A DNA stretch of 36,633 nucleotides, taken from Coriobacteriaceae bacterium (GTDB lineage: Bacteria; Actinomycetota; Coriobacteriia; Anaerosomatales; D1FN1-002). This document shows positions 16,022 through 23,336 of the stretch, piece after piece. Within the stretch, counting starts at the first letter, position 1. The number at the start of each line of letters is the position of its first letter. The stretch spans positions 1-36,633 of the forward strand of contig PNNM01000003.1 in NCBI GenBank assembly GCA_013824215.1, written 5' to 3'. Made by a program: the position numbers and the translations under genes. The notes under the pieces were generated by a model. That model made no database searches. It saw nothing but the letters and a program-made list of their open reading frames with translations, and was not told where the DNA came from.

Positions 16022-16437
16022 GCGACCAGCTTCCCGTCTTCGTCGTCGATAGCTCGGTCGCCTACAAGTGGTTCAACGCGAAGGGCGAAACGCACGTCGA
16101 GGCGGCACTGCAGCTGCTGTCCGGGCACGCCACACGCGCGCTCCTCTTGGCTGCGCCGGCGCACATGCCGTCGGAAGTGATGAACGGACTGCGATTCGCG
16201 GGGCTTGACGTCGAGTACCTGCGTCGCGCGCCCGAGAAGCTGATGGGCGCCGAGATCGCCACCTTCCCCCTCGACGCCGAGTTGCTCGCTTCCGCGCTCG
16301 ACTTGGCGCTCGCCCACGATCTGACGATCCACGACGCGCTCTTCCCGGCCCTCGCGATCCGGCTCGACTGCGAACTCGTGACCGCCGACCGTGCGCAGGC
16401 TCGCGTCCGCGAATGCCCGGTGCGCCTGCTGTCCTGA
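16018..16437 (+). CDS. PIN-domain ribonuclease toxin (VapC-like)
   Basis: The 139-residue protein is a PIN domain. The acidic residues that hold the metal are visible in VVDSSVAYKWF (first Asp), PSEVMNGL (Glu), TIHDALFPALA (Asp) and LVTADRA (final Asp). VapC toxins cleave structured RNA such as tRNA or rRNA. The ATG at 16018 overlaps the antitoxin stop, the usual coupling. The target is unknown. Confidence 0.88.
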   Translation: MSDQLPVFVVDSSVAYKWFNAKGETHVEAALQLLSGHATRALLLAAPAHMPSEVMNGLRFAGLDVEYLRRAPEKLMGAEIATFPLDAELLASALDLALAHDLTIHDALFPALAIRLDCELVTADRAQARVRECPVRLLS

Positions 16438-16469
16438 GCGGGTCGCCCGCAAGAGCGGCACCACGCCGG

Positions 16470-17045
16470 CTACGGCTCGGCCCCGGCCTCGGCGGCGAGC
16501 ACGACGGCCTCGGCGATCTCCCGCAGCGTCTTGCGCTTGTCCATCGCGAGCTTCTGCAAACGCCGGAACGCGTCGGGCTCGCTCAGTCCCCCGGCCATGA
16601 GCACGCCCTTGGCGCGGTCGACGGCCTTGCGCGTCTCGAGCCGCTCGTTCAGGTCCGAGATCTCCTCGGCGAGTGCTCGGGCCTCGGCGAAGCGGGCCGT
16701 GGCGATCTCCATGGCCGGGAGCACGTCGGCCTTGGTGAACGGCTTGACGACGTAGCCCATCGCACCGGCCTCCGTGGCCTGCCTGACCACGTCGGCTTGC
16801 GAGAACGCCGTCACCATCACCACCGGCGCCAGCTGCTCCTCGCCGATGACGCGCGCGGCCTCCAGCCCGTCCATGCCGGGCATCTTCACGTCCATGAACA
16901 CGATGTCGGGTCGCTTGTCGCGCGCGGCCGAGACAGCTTCGGCGCCATCGCGTGCCTCACCCACGACCTCGTGGCCCTCCTCCTCCAGCATCTCGCGCAG
17001 GTCCATGCGGATGAGGCCCTCGTCCTCGGCGATGATCACGCGCAT
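16470..17045 (-). CDS. ANTAR-domain response regulator (PdtaR-like)
   Basis: The 191-residue protein has a receiver (IIAEDE, acceptor Asp52 in FMDVKMPGMDG, Lys in VVKPFTK), then a coiled helix and a C-terminal ANTAR domain from about 130. ETRKAVDRAKGVLMAGG and SEPDAFRRLQKLAMDKR are typical of the ANTAR three-helix bundle. ANTAR proteins bind paired RNA hairpins and prevent transcription termination, often in nitrogen or amine-use genes. It starts 1 nt after the stop of the kinase gene and is its evident partner. A possible RNA target lies in the leader at 12405-12456. Confidence 0.93.
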   Translation of the reverse strand: MRVIIAEDEGLIRMDLREMLEEEGHEVVGEARDGAEAVSAARDKRPDIVFMDVKMPGMDGLEAARVIGEEQLAPVVMVTAFSQADVVRQATEAGAMGYVVKPFTKADVLPAMEIATARFAEARALAEEISDLNERLETRKAVDRAKGVLMAGGLSEPDAFRRLQKLAMDKRKTLREIAEAVVLAAEAGAEP

Positions 17046-17046
17046 G

Positions 17047-18465
17047 TCAGCGACCCTCCTCCCCGTTGCCGAGCGGAACGCGCACCGTGACCGCGGTCCC
17101 GCGGCTACGGGAGAACGACAGCGTGCCGCGCAGGTCGTCCTGGACCAGAGTGCGGACGATGGCGAGCCCCAGGTGGCCGCCGGACTCCGGGTCGACGTCC
17201 GCGGGCATCCCGGGACCGTCGTCGTGGACCTGGAGCACGACCTCGTCGGGCTCCCGGCGCATGCTCACGGTGACGACACCCGCCGGACGGCCGGCCACGC
17301 CGTGCTCGATCGCGTTGTGGACGAGCTCGGCGGCCACCAGCGACAGCGACGTCGCGACCGCGGCGGAGACGTAGCCGGTGTCGCCCTCGGTCATCACCGT
17401 GACGCCCGGGCTCTCGCCGGCCATGCCACGACGCACCTGCTCGACCACTGTGCGGCAGACCTCGGCGAAGTCCACGCGCTCGTCGCTGGCGCCGGCGAGC
17501 ATCTCGTGCACGACCGCCATCGAGGTCACGCGCTCGACCGCCTCGGAGAGCGAGCGACGCTCGTTGTCGGACTGCGCGCGACGGGCCTGGAGCCGCAGGA
17601 GCGCGGCGATGGTCTGAAGGTTGTTCTTCACGCGATGGTGTACCTCGCGGATGGTCGTCTCCTTGACCTTGAGCTCCTGCTCGCGGCGCCTGGCCTCGGT
17701 GACATCCTCGACCAGCACAAAGGCACCCCGCTCGAGAGCGATCGTGCGGTAGAGCAGCGAGCGGCCCGCGAACTCCACCTCGGCAGCCGCGGCCGTTCCC
17801 GGCTCGGCCACTCGGGCTATGGCGAGGCCGCCGCCGGGCAGCTCGGCGGCGTGCGCGCCGCGGACGCTCTCCACACCGGCGAGCTTCATGATCGTCACCG
17901 CGTTCGGGCTCGCGTAGACCAGCGCGCCGTCCGGTCCGATGCGCATGACGCCGTCGCCCGCTGTGCGGGTCGTGGCGAACGGCGCTGCGGTCTCCACGTC
18001 ACGCAGTGGTGAGATCGACAGCACACCGAGCAGGTCGTCGGCCAAGCGCATGAACTCGGTCTCCATCGTGCCCGGCGCCTCGGCGACCTGACTCGCGAGA
18101 TTCTCGACGAACACGGCGTACGGCATCTCGCCGCCGATCGGGTAGGCCGAGGTCACGTAGCTGATCCCGCGCGTCGTGCGCCGGCGCTCCCCGCGGACGG
18201 TGCGCCCTGATCCGAGCGCCTCGTACGCCTCGGGCTCCTCGGAAGCGGCGAGCGTCTGCCCCAGGCGCGAGACTGCCAGCGCCGCGACCGCCGTGATGGG
18301 ACGGGCGTCGGCTATCACGCGCAGCGAGCCGTCGGCACCGGCCACGGCGAGCGCCACATCGCCGTAGGCCATGTCGGCGACGAGCTGCAGGTTGGCGGCG
18401 AAGTTGGCGAGGTGGTCGCGCGCGGGCGCGGCGAGGGTGCCCGGGATCTCGATGTCGGTGTCCAT
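17047..18465 (-). CDS. PdtaS-like soluble sensor histidine kinase (HisKA_2)
   Basis: The 472-residue protein has no membrane segments. The N-terminal 150 residues resemble the GAF-like sensor of actinobacterial PdtaS, and a PAS-like domain follows (about 170-260). The HisKA_2 motif REVHHRVKNNLQT has His276/His277, the latter usually the acceptor in HxVKNNL kinases. The HATPase shows ELVHNAIEHG, DDGPGMP and GGHLGLAIV. It is expected to phosphorylate the ANTAR regulator whose gene follows after 1 nt. The ATG at 18465 has no Shine-Dalgarno and lies 6 nt after a TACAAT box, so the mRNA is probably leaderless. Confidence 0.9.
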   Translation of the reverse strand: MDTDIEIPGTLAAPARDHLANFAANLQLVADMAYGDVALAVAGADGSLRVIADARPITAVAALAVSRLGQTLAASEEPEAYEALGSGRTVRGERRRTTRGISYVTSAYPIGGEMPYAVFVENLASQVAEAPGTMETEFMRLADDLLGVLSISPLRDVETAAPFATTRTAGDGVMRIGPDGALVYASPNAVTIMKLAGVESVRGAHAAELPGGGLAIARVAEPGTAAAAEVEFAGRSLLYRTIALERGAFVLVEDVTEARRREQELKVKETTIREVHHRVKNNLQTIAALLRLQARRAQSDNERRSLSEAVERVTSMAVVHEMLAGASDERVDFAEVCRTVVEQVRRGMAGESPGVTVMTEGDTGYVSAAVATSLSLVAAELVHNAIEHGVAGRPAGVVTVSMRREPDEVVLQVHDDGPGMPADVDPESGGHLGLAIVRTLVQDDLRGTLSFSRSRGTAVTVRVPLGNGEEGR

Positions 18466-18471
18466 GCGCCG

Positions 18472-18477
18472 ATTGTA
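18472..18477 (-). promoter_or_regulatory. -10 box for a leaderless pdtaS-like mRNA
   Basis: The minus strand reads TACAAT, then CGGCGC, then the ATG at 18465. A start of transcription six or seven bases after the box falls on the ATG itself. No TTGACA-like -35 was seen at 16-18 nt, and there is no Shine-Dalgarno, which fits a leaderless transcript. Confidence 0.45.
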
Positions 18478-18526
18478 CGACAGCACCCGGCCGCTGCTCG
18501 GCTGATATCATGGTGCGGCCGCGGAG

Positions 18527-18612
18527 GCCCGGGTGGCGGAACGGCAGACGCAGAGGTCTCAAAAACCTCCGGGGGAAACCCCGTGTGGGTTCGACTCCCA
18601 CCCCGGGCACCA
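18527..18612 (+). tRNA. tRNA-Leu(CAA)
   Basis: The 86-nt gene folds with acceptor arms GCCCGGG (18527-18533) and CCCGGGC (18602-18608), and encodes its CCA end. The anticodon loop is CTCAAAA, giving anticodon CAA for UUG codons. A long variable arm (CGGGGGAAACCCCG) shows class II architecture, and the T arm is GTGGGTTCGACTCCCAC. It stands alone, just upstream of a toxin-antitoxin pair. Confidence 0.96.
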
Positions 18613-18733
18613 CTCACAACCCGCACGCGCAACCAGGGGATCCCGGTAAGGCGCGGTTCCGAACCGGTTCCGGGCCGACTAAGCGGCCACCTGTTCTCCT
18701 GTCGGCGACAACCGGCCGGGGACGGGGCGACGC

Positions 18734-19009
18734 GTGACGCGCATCGTGATCACGCAGCACGGCTACGAACGGCTGCGCCAGCGCGACCTCCGTGTGGCCG
18801 ATGTCCGGCATGTGGTTCTCACCGGCGAGGTCGTCGAATCCGATCCCAGCGCTCAACCGAACCCACGCCGGCTCCTCCTGGGTTGGTGTGCCGGATCGCC
18901 GCTCCACGTGGTCGTAGCCGAGGATCGCTCGCGGCGTATCATGTGGATCGTCACCGCATACCGTCCCGACGACCGGTTGTGGCATCCCGACTGCAGGAGG
19001 CGCCGATGA
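18734..19009 (+). CDS. DUF4258 protein, probable toxin
   Basis: The 91-residue protein fits DUF4258: an early QHGYERLRQRDLRVADVRHVV block with a ge-type turn (LTGEVVESDP), then PLHVVVAEDRSRRIMWIVTAY ending in YRPDD. Such proteins share the RelE/BrnT-like small toxin setting and usually precede a YgiT-type zinc-finger antitoxin, as here. The GTG at 18734 is the only start that fits. The stop overlaps the next ATG (ATGA, 19006-19009). The activity is inferred from partnership, not from catalytic residues. Confidence 0.72.
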   Translation: MTRIVITQHGYERLRQRDLRVADVRHVVLTGEVVESDPSAQPNPRRLLLGWCAGSPLHVVVAEDRSRRIMWIVTAYRPDDRLWHPDCRRRR

Positions 19010-19236
19010 GGTGTATGGCATGCGCCGCGGGTGACACCGTGGCCGACACCACGACGCTGTCGCTGTCGAGCAAGAGCGCGCGTCTCTCGATCGAATGCGT
19101 CCCCGCGCACGTGTGCACGCAGTGCGGCGAGGTCTTCTTCGACGTCGAGGTGGCGGAGCGTGTCGATGAGATCGCGGAGGAGGCGTTCACCACGGATGCG
19201 GCCGACATCGTGCGCCGCTTCGGCGAGCCCTCCTAA
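19006..19236 (+). CDS. YgiT/MqsA-type zinc-finger antitoxin
   Basis: The 76-residue protein has two CxxC pairs, Cys3-x2-Cys6 and CTQCGEVFFD near residue 37, forming the YgiT-type zinc finger of MqsA N-terminal domains. The tail VAERVDEIAEEAF matches the linker. The DNA-binding HTH of full MqsA is missing, so it is a short antitoxin form. GGAGG lies 6 nt before ATG 19006. The gene overlaps tail-to-tail by 4 nt with the MFS gene on the other strand. Confidence 0.8.
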   Translation: MRCMACAAGDTVADTTTLSLSSKSARLSIECVPAHVCTQCGEVFFDVEVAERVDEIAEEAFTTDAADIVRRFGEPS

Positions 19237-20531
19237 CCGACTTCACCCGGGCGGGTCGCCTCGGCGGTCCCCTCGCCCTTGCCGGCCGCCCGGTAGAGCG
19301 GGAAGCCCGCCAGGAGCAGCACCGAGCCGACCGCCCACGCCGCCGGGATCGACACCGCCTTCGACAGCCAGCCCAGGCCGGGCTGGCCGACGCAGGCGCC
19401 GGCATCGCCGAAGAACGCGTCGAGCGAGAGAACGGTGGCACGCTGCTCGGAGGGGATCTGCTCGTTGAGGTACGCCTGCCGGATCGGCCCCGCGAAGCCG
19501 AAGAGGACGCCCCAGGCCAACCACAGGACGCCGACGAGCGCGAACGGGACGATGCCGGGCTGCCGCGTGAGGAGCCCCACCGCCGCCATCACAGCGATGA
19601 GCACGGCGAGCACCAGCTGCGCCACCGCGAGAACGGGGGCGGCGCGGCGCCTGGCCTCGCCGGTCCCCATGACCCTCCCGGCGAGCAGGTTGCCCATGAT
19701 GCCCGCCAACGAGGCCGCTGCGGTGAGCACGCCGATCACCCACACGAGCTCGCGGCCGAGCAGGTCGAGCGCGTAGCGCTGCAGCGAGTAGAAGCTGTAC
19801 ATCATGAACACGCCGGAGACGCCGGAGACCAGCAGCAGCGGGCGCACGACCGGATGCCCCCATCCGTAGGTGACGCCGGTACGCAGGAGCTTCCGCGTCT
19901 CCTCGCCGAACGTCGAGACCTTCAGCGGCCTCGGCTCGAAGCCCATGTCCCGCATCATCACGGCGGTGACGACCATGCACACCGCCAGGATCGCGGAGCG
20001 CACGACGTAGGGCAGCGCGAGGTCGATCTGCCCGAGCGCCCCGCCCGCGAGCGTGCCCACCAGCATCGCCGTGCTGAAGGTCGCACCGCCCCAGCCGAAC
20101 ACCCGCTCTTTGGGCGGCTCGTAGCCGGTCGCATCGAGAGCGTCGACGAGCCACGCGTCCACCGCCCCGGTCTGGAACGTGTACCCGAGTCCCAGCAGCA
20201 CCGACGCGCCGGCGAACGCTCCGATGCCCCATCCGTAGCGCGCCGTCCCGACGTAGAGCAGGGTCGAGACGAACAGCGTCCCGATCCCGAACATGAAGGA
20301 GACCTTGCGGCCGACGGTGTCGGCGATCACCCCGGTCGGCACTTCGAAGACCAAGGAGCCGGCCGTGAACGCCGCGTTCACGAGCATCACCTGGAAGATG
20401 TCGAGCCCGGCGTCCATGAGGAACAGCGTGTTGATGCCCCAGATCATGGAGGCGGCGAGGGTGAAGAGGGCCTGGGTGACCAGGTACGTGCGGATGACGC
20501 GGCGTGACGCGCGGGGATCCGGGGTCACCAC
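19233..20531 (-). CDS. MFS transporter
   Basis: The protein of about 432 residues has roughly twelve hydrophobic helices and the family loop motif near residues 70-75 (GVIADTVGRK, the GxLaDrxGRk signature). The second half contains FGFAGPIRQAYLNEQIPSEQRATVLS, common in drug- or solute-exporting MFS proteins of this type; the quoted stretch spans about residues 365-392. The substrate is unknown. Two adjacent GTG codons (20531 and 20528) can serve as start; the second is better spaced from GGAGA. It faces the zinc-finger antitoxin gene. Confidence 0.87.
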   Translation of the reverse strand: MVTPDPRASRRVIRTYLVTQALFTLAASMIWGINTLFLMDAGLDIFQVMLVNAAFTAGSLVFEVPTGVIADTVGRKVSFMFGIGTLFVSTLLYVGTARYGWGIGAFAGASVLLGLGYTFQTGAVDAWLVDALDATGYEPPKERVFGWGGATFSTAMLVGTLAGGALGQIDLALPYVVRSAILAVCMVVTAVMMRDMGFEPRPLKVSTFGEETRKLLRTGVTYGWGHPVVRPLLLVSGVSGVFMMYSFYSLQRYALDLLGRELVWVIGVLTAAASLAGIMGNLLAGRVMGTGEARRRAAPVLAVAQLVLAVLIAVMAAVGLLTRQPGIVPFALVGVLWLAWGVLFGFAGPIRQAYLNEQIPSEQRATVLSLDAFFGDAGACVGQPGLGWLSKAVSIPAAWAVGSVLLLAGFPLYRAAGKGEGTAEATRPGEVG

Positions 20532-20581
20532 GTCTCCTGCTCACCGCCGCGATCACGGCGCACGGTCGCCCGGTACATGCG

Positions 20582-20881
20582 CTACTCCAGCCCCTCGCTC
20601 GACTTCTCGACGAGCTTGCCGTCCAGCAGGACGATCCCCGCAGAGGAGCCGTCTGCGTTCGTCCAGCCGAAACGCTCCTCGAGCTTCCCGTCGGAGCGCT
20701 GCGCCTTACCGGCCTCGACCGGGGCGGCCCCGACGACATCCTGTACCTGCTCGAGCGTCATCCCGGTCGTCAGCTTCGCGAACTCGTCCTGGGTGACGAC
20801 GGACGCAGCCACCCGGGCGCAGCCGCCCACGGAGAGCGTGAACACGACGCATGCGACTGATCGGACGACACGAGGGTCCAT
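20582..20881 (-). CDS. Small BamE/SmpA-like lipoprotein
   Basis: The 99-residue protein begins with a signal peptide (VRSVACVVFTLSVGGC) whose Cys near residue 22 fits a lipobox. The rest resembles the small BamE/SmpA and DUF3862 lipoproteins: TQDEFAKLTTGMTLEQVQDVVG followed by strands containing RFGWTNADGSSAGIVLLDGKLV. In Gram-positive genomes such proteins are surface lipoproteins of unclear role, not outer-membrane assembly factors. I use ATG 20881, since longer versions lose the signal peptide. Confidence 0.7.
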   Translation of the reverse strand: MDPRVVRSVACVVFTLSVGGCARVAASVVTQDEFAKLTTGMTLEQVQDVVGAAPVEAGKAQRSDGKLEERFGWTNADGSSAGIVLLDGKLVEKSSEGLE

Positions 20882-20972
20882 AGAACCAACGCCCCTTTCG
20901 CAGGGAGATCCGTAGCGGGAGGATTCCCATCCGGGTGCGCAGCGCAGCATCCCGCGCGCACGTCGGGAAGCC

Positions 20973-22001
20973 CTACGGCTCGACGACCACCTTCACCGAC
21001 TCCTCCGCTCGGGCAACGAGCCCGAATCCCTCGGCGATCCGCTCGAGCGGAAGACGGTGTGTCACGAAGTCGTCGACGCGCACGCGGCGGGTCGCAATGA
21101 GGTCGAGTGCGGCGGCCAGGTCCGCCGGCGCAGCCCCGTAGGCGGTGCGCACCGTGATCTCCCGGCGCCACAGCTCCGCCATCGGCATCGGGTAGGGCTC
21201 GCCTGGAGGCGGCGGCGCGAAGAAGACGAAGGTCGCGCCGGAGTCGAGACAGGCGAGCCCCTGCGCGATCGCGGAGGGCGCGCCGGTGCACAGCATGACC
21301 AGGTCGACCAGACAGCCCCCGTTCGCTTCGCGCACGAGGCCGGGGAGCCGCTCCCCTGCCGCCGCGGCGTCGAACGCGGCGTCAGCGCCCGCGCGCCGCG
21401 CCCAGTCGAGGCGGTAGGGGTTGACGTCGGTGGCGAGCACGCGCCCGGCACCCAGCGCGACGGCGAGCCTGATGTGCAGCAGGCCCGAGATGCCGCTGCC
21501 GATCACCAGCACGGTGGAGCCGGCACGGACGCCCGCTCGCATCTGCGCCCGCACGACGCAGCCCAGGGGCTCGACGAAGGAGCCCTCCTCGTAGGTCACG
21601 TCGTCAGGGAGGCGCAAGACCCCCTTCGAAGTCTGCAGTGGGGGAACCCGCACGTACTCCGAGAACCCACCCGGGTCGAAATTCGTGGAGTGGAGCGTGT
21701 GGCACGCGGTGTGACTGCCGGTCGCGCAGTAGTGGCACTCGTCGCACGGCACGTGGTGCGAGACGACGACGCGGTCGCCGACACACCACTCGTCGACACC
21801 CTCGCCCACCTCGGCGATGTCCCCGGCCACCTCATGGCCGAGCACGATGGGCGCCTTCGGGACGCGGTACCACTCCATGACGTCGGACCCACAGATGCCC
21901 GAGGCGCGAACGCGCACGAGCACCTCGCCGAACCCGACCGCGGGGATGTCGCGCTCCTCGATGCGGATGTCGGAGTTATCGTGGTAGACGGCGACGCGCA
22001 C
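20973..22001 (-). CDS. Zinc-dependent alcohol/polyol dehydrogenase (MDR family)
   Basis: The 342-residue protein is a medium-chain dehydrogenase. Catalytic zinc ligands are Cys37 (SGICGSD), His56-Glu57 (GHEVAG) and a Glu near 140 (VEPLGCVV). Structural zinc uses Cys86, 89, 92 and 100 (CDECHYC...TAC). The nucleotide fold has VIGSGISGLLH, and the Asp in ATDVNPYRL favours NAD over NADP. It is closest in pattern to sorbitol/threonine dehydrogenase-like enzymes; the substrate is not certain. The GTG start at 22001 lies 13 nt after the stop of the LsrF-like gene and lacks a Shine-Dalgarno, so it is probably translated from the same mRNA. Confidence 0.88.
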   Translation of the reverse strand: MRVAVYHDNSDIRIEERDIPAVGFGEVLVRVRASGICGSDVMEWYRVPKAPIVLGHEVAGDIAEVGEGVDEWCVGDRVVVSHHVPCDECHYCATGSHTACHTLHSTNFDPGGFSEYVRVPPLQTSKGVLRLPDDVTYEEGSFVEPLGCVVRAQMRAGVRAGSTVLVIGSGISGLLHIRLAVALGAGRVLATDVNPYRLDWARRAGADAAFDAAAAGERLPGLVREANGGCLVDLVMLCTGAPSAIAQGLACLDSGATFVFFAPPPPGEPYPMPMAELWRREITVRTAYGAAPADLAAALDLIATRRVRVDDFVTHRLPLERIAEGFGLVARAEESVKVVVEP

Positions 22002-22014
22002 GGCGGGGCCGCCG

Positions 22015-22851
22015 TCAGATCTTGCGGTCGTCGGCGAGACCGGAGCCGCCTGCCACGGCCACCCCGCTCGCGGCCTTCTCGTCGGTGTAGACAGCGTAGG
22101 CATCGTCGACGGAGGCATTCCCGTGCACGATGGCGCGCACGGCCTTGATCATCCCGATCGGTGAGTCCGACTGGAAGATGTTGCGTCCCATGTCCACACC
22201 GACGGCGCCGGCGGCGATGCCGTCGTACGTCATCTGCAGCGCTTCGCGTTCGGGCAGCTTCTTGCCGCCGGCGATGACGACCGGCACGGGACACGTGCCG
22301 CTGACCTTCTCGAAGTCCTCGCAGAAGTACGTCTTGACGATGTGCGCCCCCATCTCGGCGGCGATGCGGCTGGCGAGTGCCAGGTAACGCGCGTCGCGCA
22401 CCATGTCCTTGCCCACCGCGGTGACGGCGACGACCGGGATGCCGTAGCGCTCGCCCGCGTCGACGAGCTTGGCGAGGTTCGCGATCGTCTGGTGCTGGTG
22501 CGGCGAACCCACGAAGATCGACAGCGCCATGCCGGACACGTTCAGACGGATGCACTCCTCCACCGAGGTGATGATCGTCTCGTTGGACAGGTCGTCGTCG
22601 AGCACGCTGTTGCCGCCCGAGACCCGCAGCACGATCGGAGCGTCGACATGGCTGTCGATGCAGTTGCGCAGCACGCCGCGCGTGAGCATGAGAGTGTCGG
22701 CGTACCCGGCGAGCGGCATCACGCACGCGCCCGGCTGCTCCAGCCCGCTCGTGGGGCCGAGGAAGTAGCCGTGGTCGACCGCGAGCATGACCGTGCGGCC
22801 TGTCTCCGGCCGGATGATCCTGGACAGACGGTTCCGAAGACCCCAAGACAT
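22015..22851 (-). CDS. LsrF-like class I aldolase/thiolase
   Basis: The 278-residue TIM barrel is strikingly like E. coli LsrF, which cleaves the phosphorylated AI-2 product 3-hydroxy-5-phosphonooxypentane-2,4-dione. Shared blocks include RLSRIIRPETGRTVMLAVDHGY, read from residue 8, plus GKDMVRDARY, VIAGGKKLPEREALQM and GVDMGRNIFQSDSP. Lys173 in HIVKTYF is the likely Schiff-base lysine. No lsr transport, kinase or regulator gene is nearby, so an AI-2 role is doubtful. Related enzymes act as fructose-bisphosphate aldolase or make an aminoshikimate-route precursor in archaea. AGGGGG lies 9 nt before ATG 22851. It is probably cotranscribed with the dehydrogenase downstream. Confidence 0.85.
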   Translation of the reverse strand: MSWGLRNRLSRIIRPETGRTVMLAVDHGYFLGPTSGLEQPGACVMPLAGYADTLMLTRGVLRNCIDSHVDAPIVLRVSGGNSVLDDDLSNETIITSVEECIRLNVSGMALSIFVGSPHQHQTIANLAKLVDAGERYGIPVVAVTAVGKDMVRDARYLALASRIAAEMGAHIVKTYFCEDFEKVSGTCPVPVVIAGGKKLPEREALQMTYDGIAAGAVGVDMGRNIFQSDSPIGMIKAVRAIVHGNASVDDAYAVYTDEKAASGVAVAGGSGLADDRKI

Positions 22852-22925
22852 CGCGTTCGACCCCCTGAGAGGTTCTGTGAAGCCGCAGGCCACGAGGTGT
22901 GCGGCTGACGACGTATGCACGCGCC

Positions 22926-22934
22926 ATCGTAGCA
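22926..22934 (-). promoter_or_regulatory. Extended -10 upstream of the LsrF-like gene
   Basis: The minus strand reads TGCTACGAT, an extended -10 about 75 nt before the ATG at 22851. No good -35 is seen. The 178-bp gap it lies in has no other feature I can support. Confidence 0.35.
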
Positions 22935-23029
22935 GATGCCGAAGGGCCGACATCACGCCGTGCCACCACACGGCTCGTCTTCCGAGGGACCACGCGCGGC
23001 GCGCTGAACGAGATCTCGGAGGTCTGTAT

Positions 23030-23305
23030 CTACTGAGCGGGCACGGCGCGCAGAAGAAGTGCCACGAGGGCGGCCACGATCGCGTCGTAGTTGGCGACGT
23101 ACCACCACAGCAGGCAGCCAAGCATCAGCAGGACGGCGCTCTGCGCGAGGTTCAGCGCGAGCTCGAAGCGCAGCTTGGCAGCAGCCCCCGGGTCCTCGGC
23201 ACGCAGACGCAGCCATGCCGGGAATGTGAACGGCACGAAGATGAGCAGGCGCCTGACCCGCCCGACACGGCGCGCCGACTCGCTCGGCTGCGGTACCTGC
23301 GTCAT
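23030..23305 (-). CDS. Small membrane protein of unknown function
   Basis: The 91-residue protein has a basic N-terminal half (RRVGRVRRLL), a short hydrophobic patch near 20-32 and a strong C-terminal membrane stretch from about 50 (LALNLAQSAVLLMLGCLLWW and onward). I do not recognise a family. ATG 23305 lies 31 nt after the phosphofructokinase stop, so it is probably the tail of that operon. Its codon use matches the neighbours, which supports it being real. Confidence 0.55.
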   Translation of the reverse strand: MTQVPQPSESARRVGRVRRLLIFVPFTFPAWLRLRAEDPGAAAKLRFELALNLAQSAVLLMLGCLLWWYVANYDAIVAALVALLLRAVPAQ

Positions 23306-23336
23306 CCCGCGGTCAGCGCGCCTTCTCGCCTCCGAC

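Noticed and set aside
18613..18733. Integrase attachment site after tRNA-Leu
   Set aside because: No integrase gene and no second copy of the tRNA 3' end was noticed downstream within the window.
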